From an uncultured Oscillibacter sp. (GTDB lineage Bacteria; Bacillota; Clostridia; Oscillospirales; Oscillospiraceae): DNA of 64,000 bases. Each line of letters begins with the position of its first letter. Positions within the stretch are counted from its first letter, which is position 1. The notes beneath the pieces are model-generated. The model saw nothing but the letters and a program-made list of their open reading frames with translations. It made no database searches and had not been told where the DNA came from. Made by a program: the position numbers and the translations under genes. The DNA is taken from NCBI RefSeq assembly GCF_910579365.1, contig NZ_CAJTUX010000004.1:21899-85898 (forward strand), written 5' to 3'. This document shows positions 33,375 through 41,157 of the stretch, piece by piece.

Positions 33375-34899
33375 GGATTTCCTCCTGTTCCGCCCGTCTG
33401 GCGAACTCAATATTCTCCCGGATGCGGCGGCGGGTATCGTCAAACAGCAGCTCCCGGTTGTGACGGAAGTAGGCGTCGCAGCCGAACTGCTCGATGAACC
33501 AGCTGGTGTCCGGTCCGGCGGTGAGCTCGGTGACGAAGAGCACCAGCTCCTGTCCCTGGCCGAAGGTCTCCTCAAGAAAGGCGAAGGTATGATCCAGTTC
33601 CGCCCTGGCCCCCCGGGCCAGGGCGGCCCGCTTTTCCACCTCGCCGCCGAACCATTCCCGGACCGCCTCCATGGCCGCCTCCGGAGCAGCCAGGCCCTCC
33701 CCGGCAAGGCGGCGGCGGTAATCCTCCAAGACGCCCACTTCCAGCTGAATCAGCGTCTGTCTCTGTTTTTCCAACTGTCCCGCGTCCCGGGCCCGCCTCA
33801 GCTCCTCCCGAAGGCGGCGGGCCTGGGAGTCCAATATCTCCCAGGGCTTCTCCCCGGCGGAGAGCGTCCCCTTGAACTCCGCCAGGACGGCGTGGAGCCC
33901 CTCGCACAGCGCGTCCTGCCGGCGGACGTCCCGCACCGCCTCGGACAGGCGGGAGAGCAGCAGGCCCATGACGGAGAGTTTTTCGTCAAAGGGGGCGGCC
34001 CGGAGTTCCCGAACGGTGACGGGCCTCCAGGCGCCCCTGAGAATCTCATCCACGTGATAGATATCCTGGTATTTATGATAGAGCTCCAGGTAGTTGGCAA
34101 AGTCCCGGGCAATCCGGGGCATCTGGATATACTGCCCCACCACCTCCCGGTCCGCCCGGAGGCCCAGGCTCTCGTAGACCGTCAGCAGCTCGCTCAGGTC
34201 CTCCCAGCCCCGGGCGGTGGCGAACTGGACGCCCTCCGCCGTGGTTTCCACCCGGTAGAAGTTCTCCTTCTTGATATCCAGATAGGAGAGCACCGCTCCG
34301 TGAAGCCCCTTCCCCCGGGCGTACTCCTTCCAGACGGCGAAGTCCTCCTGGATGTCCATGCGCTTCACCCGGTCCAGGGTTACCACGTCGAACTCACGGA
34401 CGGAGCGGTTATATTCCGGCGGATTCCCGGCGGCGGCGATCAGCCACCCCTCCGGCAGGCGCTGGTTGCCGAAGGTCTTGCACTGGAGGAATTGCAGCAT
34501 CATGGGCGCCAGCGTTTCGGAGACGCAGTTGATCTCGTCCAGGAAGAGGATGCCCTCCCGAAGGCCGGTTCTCTCCATGAGCTGGTAAACGGAGGCCAGT
34601 ATCTCGCTCATGGTGTACTCGGTGACGGAGTACTCCTCTCCGCCGTAGGTTCGTTTTTCAATGAAGGGCAGGCCCACGGCGCTCTGGCGGGTGTGGTGGG
34701 TGATGGTGTATGCCACCAGGCCCACGCCGGTCTCGGCGGCGATCTGCTCCATCACCTGGGTCTTGCCCACGCCGGGAGGGCCCATCAGAAGAATGGGCCG
34801 CTGGCGTATGGGGGGAATCCGGTAGTTTCCAAGGGAGTCCTTGGCCAGGTAGGCTTTTAGCGTGTTGGTGATTTCTTGTTTGGCTTGTTTGATGTTCAT
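33367..34899 (-). CDS. MoxR-type AAA+ ATPase
   Basis: 510 residues. Walker A GPPGVGKT is at residues 40-47; Walker B GILFLDEINCV and sensor I AAAGNPPEYN follow, with the arginine-containing DRVKRMDI. The lid region carries TARGWEDLSELL. The C-terminal 200 residues are mostly helical and charged (QARRLREELRRARDAGQLEKQRQTL), probably a coiled coil for partner contact. MoxR ATPases act as chaperones with VWA-domain proteins; here a VWA protein gene lies two genes upstream, past a nitroreductase gene. GGAAGG precedes ATG 34899. The client is unknown. Confidence 0.9.
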   Translation of the reverse strand: MNIKQAKQEITNTLKAYLAKDSLGNYRIPPIRQRPILLMGPPGVGKTQVMEQIAAETGVGLVAYTITHHTRQSAVGLPFIEKRTYGGEEYSVTEYTMSEILASVYQLMERTGLREGILFLDEINCVSETLAPMMLQFLQCKTFGNQRLPEGWLIAAAGNPPEYNRSVREFDVVTLDRVKRMDIQEDFAVWKEYARGKGLHGAVLSYLDIKKENFYRVETTAEGVQFATARGWEDLSELLTVYESLGLRADREVVGQYIQMPRIARDFANYLELYHKYQDIYHVDEILRGAWRPVTVRELRAAPFDEKLSVMGLLLSRLSEAVRDVRRQDALCEGLHAVLAEFKGTLSAGEKPWEILDSQARRLREELRRARDAGQLEKQRQTLIQLEVGVLEDYRRRLAGEGLAAPEAAMEAVREWFGGEVEKRAALARGARAELDHTFAFLEETFGQGQELVLFVTELTAGPDTSWFIEQFGCDAYFRHNRELLFDDTRRRIRENIEFARRAEQEEIHD

Positions 34900-35221
34900 G
34901 GTGTGGTTCCTTCCTGTTCTCCCGGGGGGAGGGGCGGTTGCTCGCCCTGGCGGGCGGGGGGGGGGATTTCAGCCATGAAGATGGCTGGTCCTTTGCACCC
35001 CCCATTTTCTCTTTTTGGTTGCGCCAAAAAGAGAAAACGGGCCGTGCACGGTCCAAAAGAGAAAAAGCGCTTTTAATGCGGGGACGGGGACGCGCCTGGG
35101 GCGGGGTTTCAGGTACGAATGTCCCTGCCCGCGGCTCGGTGCAGGCGGGGGTTGGTGGTTGTCGAATCGACTGGCTTCTTTTTTCGCTGCCGCTGGCTTG
35201 GCGGTAGAACACCCTGTGCGC
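34900..35221. other. Intergenic region between the nitroreductase and MoxR-like genes
   Basis: No gene is supported. It holds the strong hairpin at 35005-35037, a long G-run near 34958-34966 and GC-rich sequence. It implies that the MoxR-like and NifU-like genes are transcribed separately from the nitroreductase-VWA-LRR genes, but I found no clear -35/-10 pair. Confidence 0.5.
35005..35037. terminator. Bidirectional-looking terminator after the nitroreductase gene
   Basis: Perfect 14-bp arms TTTTCTCTTTTTGG (35005-35018) and CCAAAAAGAGAAAA (35024-35037) around TTGCG. The A/T outer arms provide a U-run on either strand. Confidence 0.72.
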
Positions 35222-35812
35222 TTACTCTCTCCATTTCACCAGCTCTTCCAGCGGCTTCCGGGGACGGGGCGGCGGGCTTTCGGCGGCATAGCCCAAAGCC
35301 AGGGCCGCCGCCAGGGTTCCCTGTCCGCCCAGCCATACATTCAGCGCGTCGTAAGCGAAAAAGGTATCGCAGATCCAGAGACTGCCCAGACCCAGCGCCG
35401 CGGCCTGGAGCGTCATGTTTTCCAGGCACGCTCCCAGGGATTGGGCGTTGCAAAGCTCGAAGACCCATTCGTCTGTGGTCCGCGCTCGCCTTGGGTCCTG
35501 GCCCAGAGGGTTCGTGACAAAGATAATCGCCGGAGCTTGTTCCATGACGGCCAGCGTCCGCTCCGCTCCGCTGAGGAATTGGGCGCTCTCCGGCAAAAGG
35601 GGACGGCGGATTTCTTCCGCCAGCCCCCGGGCCATAACGGCCAGCGCCGCCGCTTTTTCCGTTCCAGTCGCAACGGTGAAGCGCCAGGGCTGGCGGTTCT
35701 TTGATGACGGGGCCAGCGCGCCCGCCCGCAATATGGTTTCGATATCCTCTTTGGGGACGGGCTTGGGTCGATAGGACCGGATACTGCGCCGGTTCACAAT
35801 TTCAGGCAGCAT
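35222..35812 (-). CDS. Nitroreductase-family flavoprotein
   Basis: 196 residues, one nitroreductase fold. NRRSIRSYRPKPVPKEDIETIL is the FMN-binding start; GALAPSSKNRQPWRF and the C-terminal AALGLGSLWICDTFF and ALALGYAAE follow. These are FMN NAD(P)H oxidoreductases whose physiological substrates are often unknown. AAAGGAGG precedes ATG 35812. It lies 10 bases after the VWA gene, so it is co-transcribed with it and separates it from the MoxR partner. Confidence 0.92.
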   Translation of the reverse strand: MLPEIVNRRSIRSYRPKPVPKEDIETILRAGALAPSSKNRQPWRFTVATGTEKAAALAVMARGLAEEIRRPLLPESAQFLSGAERTLAVMEQAPAIIFVTNPLGQDPRRARTTDEWVFELCNAQSLGACLENMTLQAAALGLGSLWICDTFFAYDALNVWLGGQGTLAAALALGYAAESPPPRPRKPLEELVKWRE

Positions 35813-35822
35813 GATACCTCCT

Positions 35823-37178
35823 TTAAAGCTCCGGCAGTTCGTCCAGGTCCAGTTCCTCCGGCAGCTCCGCCGCCGCCCGGTCCAGGTCTGGGGCTTCCAG
35901 GACCAAGCGGATGGCCCAGGGGGGCGTTTTCACGCTGAGCGGCGGCTCTCCCAGAAGGATGAACGCCGTTTCGTAGGGCGTGCGCTTCTCCGGGTAAATC
36001 CCCATGCCGTCGGTGAAGTACACCAGCCCTCGAAGACTGGTGAAGGCCCCCGCCTCCTGAAGCTTTGCCACGTGCGCAAACACCGGGCGGAAATCTGTGG
36101 CGCTGCCGCCGGTGAGCTGAAAATGCTCCATATAACCCCGCAGGCCCTCCAGGTCGTGGATAACGTCGTCCGCCCGGATTTGGTCGTCGCACTGGAGAAC
36201 GCGGATGTTGACCTTTCGGGTGAAGGTCCCTGCGCTTCGCAAAATGGCGTAGGTGCAGGCCAGAAACTGCCGGACCCGCTCTCCAGAGGTGGACATGGAG
36301 GTGTCCAGGGCAATGACGAAGTCCTCGATCCGCTTCTCCTCCCGAGTCTCCGGAGGCTCCACCAGGGGCATGTTTCCATAGAGCCGGAGGCCGTAGGTAT
36401 AAAAGCCATAGTCAAAGGCGTCCCCGTCCACCGCCGCGATCTCCTTAGGAGCCGCGAAGCGGCGGAGGAAGGCCCGGTAATCCACGTCGTCCCGGACCGC
36501 AGCCCGGACCTGCTCCAGCACGGCCTCTCCGCCGGCCCCCTTGTCGGAGAGGACCGTCTCCAGGCCCGTCTGCGTCTTGCCGGAGAGGTCCCGCCACTTC
36601 TGGTCCTGGCGGCGGTTTTGCTCCTCCCCATCCCGCCCCTCCATGTCCCAGAGGCCGTGGTCGTCCGCCAGAAAGGCCCGCTGAAGCCGCGCGGTCTCGT
36701 ACTCCGGCAAATGCAGCCGCAGCAGACGGCGGTAGACGCCCTCCGCCGTCAGCACCGGCATGTCCTGCCGGCACTCGCCGCAGAACTTCTGCCGCAGGGG
36801 CGCCCCCCCGCTGTTCAGGCAAGGGTAGTCCAGCTCGTCCAAAAGGCTCTCCACCGCCGTGTCACAGGCAAGGTCCCACAGCTCCGGGACCTTGCCCCGC
36901 TTTTTTCCCAGATGCCGGAGCATGCAGTGGAGAACGACATGAAGATAGGCCCGGTTGGTCAGAACCGGACTGCGGAGATAGCGCTCCGCCAGCCAGGAGC
37001 CGTCGTAGTACAGCGTCTCGCCGTCGGTGGCCAGGGACAGCGTCACGCCGCCTCCGGGGGCGAAGGCCAGGGCGCAGAGCGCCGCGTCCAGATAGGGAAG
37101 GCTCATATACAGCTCGTTCCGGGAGGCAAAGAGAATGTCCTGCCCAATCCCGGCAAAGTCCGTTTGTTCCATAGGCAT
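35823..37178 (-). CDS. VWA-like protein with degenerate metallopeptidase domain (DUF2201 type)
   Basis: 451 residues. The N-terminal half matches DUF2201 (YLHVVLHCMLRHLGKKRG ... ELWDLACDTAVESLL), where HExxH is expected at residues 80-84; here it reads HVVLH, with Val in place of the catalytic Glu. A Cys pair CGEC lies near 133-136. The C-terminal VWA domain begins about residue 285 with MIDAS DTSMST (Asp292, Ser294, Ser296) and later LTGGSATDF and FTDGMG. Such proteins pair with MoxR ATPases. ATG 37178 or the ATG two codons on (MEQ) could be the start; the second has the better spacing. Confidence 0.85.
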   Translation of the reverse strand: MPMEQTDFAGIGQDILFASRNELYMSLPYLDAALCALAFAPGGGVTLSLATDGETLYYDGSWLAERYLRSPVLTNRAYLHVVLHCMLRHLGKKRGKVPELWDLACDTAVESLLDELDYPCLNSGGAPLRQKFCGECRQDMPVLTAEGVYRRLLRLHLPEYETARLQRAFLADDHGLWDMEGRDGEEQNRRQDQKWRDLSGKTQTGLETVLSDKGAGGEAVLEQVRAAVRDDVDYRAFLRRFAAPKEIAAVDGDAFDYGFYTYGLRLYGNMPLVEPPETREEKRIEDFVIALDTSMSTSGERVRQFLACTYAILRSAGTFTRKVNIRVLQCDDQIRADDVIHDLEGLRGYMEHFQLTGGSATDFRPVFAHVAKLQEAGAFTSLRGLVYFTDGMGIYPEKRTPYETAFILLGEPPLSVKTPPWAIRLVLEAPDLDRAAAELPEELDLDELPEL

Positions 37179-37186
37179 TGGTCCTT

Positions 37187-38173
37187 CTACAGTGTAAAGG
37201 ATTTTTCCATTCCAGCGGGAAAGCGCCGGTGCTCCTCCTCCAGCAGCACCGCCAAAGCCGGCGTGTTCCCCCGCTCCCGGGCCAGGGCACAGGCGGCGGA
37301 GAGACTTTCCCGGTCCGGACAGATTTGGTTGAACAGAAAGGGGAGGTCCGCCCCACCCTTCTCCGACAGCAGCAGGCGGAGGGCGTCTCCGGCGTGCGCG
37401 TTCAAATAGGAGCGGTAGCCCTCCGCCGCCGCGTCCGACAGCTCCGCCGGCCAGCGGAGGCGGTACCAGGCCAGCCGGAGGGCGGCGGACGCGTCGTGCT
37501 CCATGCCCAAAAAGTCCCGCCAGAGGGCGTCGTATGCCTGGAGGGACAGCCGTTTCCGCCGGAAGCAGTGGTGATAGGGATAGCCCGCGCCGGAGATGAA
37601 GTAGTCAAAATGATGGGCGGGGCAGTTCTCCTCATAGAGCTCCGTGTACTCCGGAAAAAGGAGCCGGACCGTCTCCTCCCCGGGGCCGTAAATGCTCACG
37701 TCCAATTCCCGGGAAAGCTCCTCCACAAACCAGGCCAGGGCCTCCCCCTGGTTCGGGCCCGTCCGGGTCAGATGGAGGGTGTCCAGACTGCGGCAGTTCA
37801 TCAGCGCCCCGCCGCCCCAGCTGGTTATGCCGTCATGAATACGAAGAGTTTTCAGTGCGGAGCAGTTTAACAAAGCGTAGTCCCCCAGGCGGGTCAATCC
37901 TTCCGGCAGAGTCAGGTCCTGAAGCGTTTGGTTGTCCCAGGTTTCCGGCGGTTCGGAGGGGCCGCAGGTTACAAGAAGGGTCTCCCCCTCCCCGTCCCGC
38001 CGGCCGGGAGCCAGGGCGTGGTTCCCCAGCGCCGTCACCGGCAGGTCCAGAATCCGCTCCGGCAGGACCGCCCGCGCGTCACAGGTCTGGGCCCGCAGCA
38101 GGGTGACGCCGTCCGCCTCCCGGCGGAACACCAGCCTCCAGTTGCTCACGCCGCTGACTGTCTCCATGGGCAT
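37187..38173 (-). CDS. Leucine-rich-repeat (BspA-type) protein, partner of the VWA gene
   Basis: 328 residues without signal peptide or membrane segments. Residues about 30-140 hold irregular BspA/LRR_5-like units (LPVTALGNHALAPG, LTLPEGLTRLGDYALLNCSALKTLRI, GGGALMNCRSLDTLHL). The rest is helical, with a GYPYHHCFRRKRLSLQAYDALWRDFL segment and a C-terminal array of Ala/Leu-rich helices. It ends eight bases before the VWA gene, so the two are probably coupled. An LRR protein in a MoxR-VWA locus may be the client or adaptor; this is inference. ATG at 38173 or 38167 is possible. Confidence 0.72.
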   Translation of the reverse strand: MPMETVSGVSNWRLVFRREADGVTLLRAQTCDARAVLPERILDLPVTALGNHALAPGRRDGEGETLLVTCGPSEPPETWDNQTLQDLTLPEGLTRLGDYALLNCSALKTLRIHDGITSWGGGALMNCRSLDTLHLTRTGPNQGEALAWFVEELSRELDVSIYGPGEETVRLLFPEYTELYEENCPAHHFDYFISGAGYPYHHCFRRKRLSLQAYDALWRDFLGMEHDASAALRLAWYRLRWPAELSDAAAEGYRSYLNAHAGDALRLLLSEKGGADLPFLFNQICPDRESLSAACALARERGNTPALAVLLEEEHRRFPAGMEKSFTL

Positions 38174-38252
38174 GTCCCCTTTCTTTCGTTTCAGGGGTAG
38201 TATACCACAATGGCGGGAGCTTGCCTAGGCAAAAATTTTTTTGCGGAGTGCC

Positions 38253-38280
38253 TTGACAAACTGTTCATTCCGTGTATACT
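38253..38280 (+). promoter_or_regulatory. Promoter of the first GntR-ABC cassette
   Basis: TTGACA (38253-38258), 16 bases, TATACT (38275-38280), about 30 bases before ATG 38311. It is embedded in the inverted repeat at 38260-38293. Confidence 0.75.
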
Positions 38281-38293
38281 GTATATGAACAGT
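38260..38293. promoter_or_regulatory. Inverted repeat operator over the GntR promoter
   Basis: Arms ACTGTTCAT (38260-38268) and ATGAACAGT (38285-38293) are perfect 9-bp complements with a 16-base centre holding the -10 box. YtrA-type GntR repressors bind such sites, so autorepression of the cassette is likely. Confidence 0.6.
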
Positions 38294-38310
38294 GAAACGG
38301 AGGAACTTCC

Positions 38311-38691
38311 ATGGAGATCATCATCCGCAACACCGTCAACCAGCCCATTTACGAGCAGATTTACGCCCAGCTGAAGGCGCAGATCATCGCGGGAACGCTG
38401 ACGCCGGGAGAGGCCCTGCCCTCGATCCGGGCCCTGGCCAAGGACCTGAAAATCTCCGTCATCACCACGAAGCGGGCCTATGACGAGCTGGAGGCCGAGG
38501 GTTTTTTGTACACCGTGGCCGGGAAGGGTTGCTTTGTGGCGGAGAAAAATCTGGACCTGATCCGGGAACAGCAGCTCAAGGAGCTGGAGGACCACCTGTC
38601 CGCCGCCGCCGCGCTGGCGAAGGGCTGCGGCCTGACAGTGGAGGAACTATTCGATATGCTGCGCGTCCTGTTGGAGGAGGAGAACCTATGA
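38311..38691 (+). CDS. GntR-family (YtrA-type) transcriptional regulator, first copy
   Basis: 126 residues. The winged HTH spans about 1-72: QPIYEQIYAQLKAQIIAGTLTPGEALPSIRALAKDLKISVITTKRAYDELEAEGF is the GntR signature, followed by VAGKGCFVAE. A short helical tail replaces the large effector domain, as in YtrA. GGAGGAAC precedes ATG 38311. Its stop overlaps the start of the ABC ATPase gene (ATGA). It likely represses the cassette until cell-envelope stress or a drug is present, as known for YtrA; the inducer is unknown. Confidence 0.92.
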   Translation: MEIIIRNTVNQPIYEQIYAQLKAQIIAGTLTPGEALPSIRALAKDLKISVITTKRAYDELEAEGFLYTVAGKGCFVAEKNLDLIREQQLKELEDHLSAAAALAKGCGLTVEELFDMLRVLLEEENL

Positions 38692-39536
38692 ACGCCATTG
38701 AACTGAACCACATCCACAAGCGCTTTCCCGGCTTTGCCATCCAGGACCTGAGCCTCGCGGTGCCAAGCGGCACCATCTGCGGTCTGGTGGGCGAGAACGG
38801 CGCGGGCAAATCCACCACCATCCGCCTTTTGATGAACGCCCTCCGCCCCGACAGCGGAACCGTCAGGGTCCTGGGCGTGGACGCGGCCTCCCCGGAGTTC
38901 CGGGCCGTCAAGGAGGACGTGGGCGTCGTCCTGGACGAGGCGTATTACCCGGAGACCCTCACCGCCGTCCAAGTCGGAAAGGTCATGGCGGGCACCTACC
39001 GGCGCTGGGAGCAGGGGACCTACGAGGGGTTTCTCCGCCGCTTCGGCCTGCCGGAGAAAAAACCCTTCAAGGACTTCTCCCGGGGGATGAAGATGAAGCT
39101 GGCCATTGCCGTGGCCCTGAGCCACCAGCCCAAGCTCCTGATTCTGGACGAAGCCACCAGCGGCCTGGACCCCATTGTCCGGGACGAGGTGCTGGAGATT
39201 TTCAACGAGTTCACCCGGGAGGAGGACCACTCCATTCTGATCTCCTCCCACATCCTCAGCGATCTGGAAAAGCTCTGCGACTACATTGCCTTCCTGCACC
39301 AGGGGCGGCTGCTGTTCTGCGACGAAAAGGACCAGCTTCTGGAGGCCTACGGCATCTTCACCGGGACGGCGGAGCAGCTGGAGAGCCTTCGGGAGGAGGC
39401 GGTCATGGGCCGGGAGGCCAGCGGCTACGGCGGCGTGCGGGCCCTGGTCCGGCGGGACGAAGTCCCTGCGGCGCTGGAGCTGGAGCGGGCCAGCGTGGAG
39501 GATATCATTCTCTTTATGGTGAAAGGAGCAAAATGA
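38688..39536 (+). CDS. ABC transporter ATP-binding protein, first GntR cassette
   Basis: 282 residues. Walker A GENGAGKST, Q-loop-less start DVGVVLDE, signature FSRGMKMKLAIA, Walker B LLILDEATSGLDP and the H-loop SSHILSD are present; a C-terminal 60-residue tail follows. Signature and Walker B match the YtrB/EcsA-like exporters driven by GntR regulators. ATG 38688 overlaps the GntR stop, and the permease gene overlaps its end by four bases. It energises the permease at 39533. Confidence 0.94.
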   Translation: MNAIELNHIHKRFPGFAIQDLSLAVPSGTICGLVGENGAGKSTTIRLLMNALRPDSGTVRVLGVDAASPEFRAVKEDVGVVLDEAYYPETLTAVQVGKVMAGTYRRWEQGTYEGFLRRFGLPEKKPFKDFSRGMKMKLAIAVALSHQPKLLILDEATSGLDPIVRDEVLEIFNEFTREEDHSILISSHILSDLEKLCDYIAFLHQGRLLFCDEKDQLLEAYGIFTGTAEQLESLREEAVMGREASGYGGVRALVRRDEVPAALELERASVEDIILFMVKGAK

Positions 39537-40117
39537 TGAAGGCGCTGGTACAGAAGGATTTCTATGTGATCTGGAAGCAGATGAAAATTTTTGTCCTGGT
39601 GTTGGTGCTGCTGTCCATGGTGAACAGCGCGTTCTATACGATGTTCCTGGTGGTCTGGTGCTCCATGCTGCCCTATACGGCCATGGCCTATGACGAGCGG
39701 AGCCACTGGAACCAGCTGGCGGCCATGATGCCCTACTCCAAGCGGGACATCGTGCTGAGCAAGTACGTGCTGGGCTGGATCTGCATGGCGGCGTCGGGGG
39801 TGTTCTGCCTGGCGGTGCAGGCGGCGTCGGGGATTTTTTCAGGGAACGGGCCCAGCGTTCTCACCCTGCTGGCGAGCCTCTGCCTGGGAATCATCTCCTT
39901 GGATATCACCTTGCCGGCGGTGCTGCGCTTTGGCGTGGAGCGGGGAAGGATGATTTTTATGGTGGTGCTTTTTGGCGTGGTGGTATCCATCGGGGTTCTC
40001 GTGGACGTGGTGGATGAGCTTCCCAGCCTGCCCATTCCCCTGATGGCGCTGCTTCCCCTTGGGGCGGCGGCGGGAACGGCGCTTTCTATCCCGCTGTCCA
40101 TAAAGCTCTACCAGTGA
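39533..40117 (+). CDS. ABC-2-type permease, first GntR cassette
   Basis: 194 residues with about six hydrophobic segments (KIFVLVLVLLSMVNSAF, YVLGWICMAASGVFCLAV, MIFMVVLFGVVVSIGVLV, PLMALLPLGAAAGTAL). The conserved cytosolic EXE-like loop is AYDERSHWNQLAAMMPYSKRDIVLSKY. It forms the membrane part with the ATPase upstream. The second cassette has a related but divergent permease at 55086. Confidence 0.85.
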   Translation: MMKALVQKDFYVIWKQMKIFVLVLVLLSMVNSAFYTMFLVVWCSMLPYTAMAYDERSHWNQLAAMMPYSKRDIVLSKYVLGWICMAASGVFCLAVQAASGIFSGNGPSVLTLLASLCLGIISLDITLPAVLRFGVERGRMIFMVVLFGVVVSIGVLVDVVDELPSLPIPLMALLPLGAAAGTALSIPLSIKLYQ

Positions 40118-40210
40118 CCTCTCCGGACCGCCCTTCTCTTCCGCCGGGAAACCGGAAGATGCGAGCTTGCGGAGGAGCATCCGGCTGAAAGACCGCATCC
40201 ATAGACAGGC

Positions 40211-40242
40211 AAAGGGCTGAGGGGAAACCCTCAGCCCTTTTG
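40211..40242. terminator. Terminator between the first ABC cassette and the CMD-cupin gene
   Basis: AAAGGGCTGAGGG and CCCTCAGCCCTTTT form a 12-bp stem with a short GAAA-type loop and a T-run at the plus-strand end. The A-run on the left arm makes it usable for the convergent CMD-cupin gene too. Confidence 0.85.
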
Positions 40243-40277
40243 TCCGCCGCTCCTCGGTTCGAAGGCGGTCTCCCGCC

Positions 40278-41015
40278 TTATTTCAAACGGTTATACTGCT
40301 CCTCATCCACCGCTTCGCACCACTCGGCACGTCCATCCTCGCCAGGGACCTCCAGAGCGAGATGCTGGAACCAGGAGTCCTTGGCCGCGCCGTGCCAGTG
40401 CTTGACTCCGGCGGGGATGTTCACCACGTCGCCCGGGTGCAGCTCCCGCGCTTTTTGTCCCCACTCCTGATACCAGCCCCGGCCGCTGACGCAGATCAGC
40501 ATCTGCCCGCCGCCGCTGGAGGCGTGGTGGATGTGCCAGTTGTTCCGGCATCCCGGCTCAAAGGTCACGTTGAACACCGGCACCTGCCGGGTGGACAGCG
40601 GAGCCAGATAGCTCTGCCCGATGAAATACTGGGCGAAGGCGTCGTTCTTCTCTCCCACGGGGAAGCAGGACAGCCGGCTGGGGTCTGTGCCGCCGTCCTC
40701 GCCGTAAACCTCCCGAATCAGCGGGAAGGTGCTCCACGCCTTGGGCCAGCCGCAGTAAAAGGCCAGCTGGGTCACAAGCTCCACGGCCTCCTGCCTGGTG
40801 ACGCCGTGGGCCTTGCCGATGGCAAGATGGGATTTCAGCTGCGGATACAGTCCTGCCGAGAACAGCGCCGCGATGGTAATCATGCTGCGGTCACGGGGAG
40901 AGAGCTGTTCTTCCCTCGACCAGACCTCCCCAAAAAGGACGTCGTCGTTCAGCTCCGCGAATTTCGGGGCGAGATCGCCTAAAAGGTCTCTTCCTGCCGT
41001 CTGTTTTTCTGCCAT
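40278..41015 (-). CDS. Carboxymuconolactone decarboxylase-like domain fused to a cupin
   Basis: 245 residues. Residues about 5-105 are a CMD/AhpD-like helical domain (SPRDRSMITIAALFSAGLYPQLKSHLAIG, VELVTQLAFYCGWPKAW), with one Cys rather than the AhpD CxxC. Residues about 135-240 are a cupin: NWHIHHASSGGGQMLICVSGRGW and LHPGDVVNIPAGVKHWHG carry the metal His/Glu-type residues. Such two-domain proteins are common in gut Clostridia with no known substrate. ATG 41015 follows GGAAGG; an extension to 41054 is rejected. Confidence 0.9.
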   Translation of the reverse strand: MAEKQTAGRDLLGDLAPKFAELNDDVLFGEVWSREEQLSPRDRSMITIAALFSAGLYPQLKSHLAIGKAHGVTRQEAVELVTQLAFYCGWPKAWSTFPLIREVYGEDGGTDPSRLSCFPVGEKNDAFAQYFIGQSYLAPLSTRQVPVFNVTFEPGCRNNWHIHHASSGGGQMLICVSGRGWYQEWGQKARELHPGDVVNIPAGVKHWHGAAKDSWFQHLALEVPGEDGRAEWCEAVDEEQYNRLK

Positions 41016-41157
41016 CCTGATCCTTCCTTTCAAAATTGGTTTCCGGCGGTTCATTATATCGCTTGAAGTTCACTCCATGTCAAGCGTCTTCTGAAAGATT
41101 CCCTCCGGTTCAACCGCACGCCGCAGCCAAAGCCCGCGAACCTGCGGCCTCCGCCGG

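Noticed and set aside
33081..33707. 208-codon extended reading of the NifU-like gene
   Set aside because: The extra 111 codons lie inside the MoxR gene in another frame and have low-complexity content. ATG 33374 has a good ribosome binding site.
34955..34970. G-run as a phase-variable tract
   Set aside because: It is intergenic and not placed between promoter boxes or in a reading frame.
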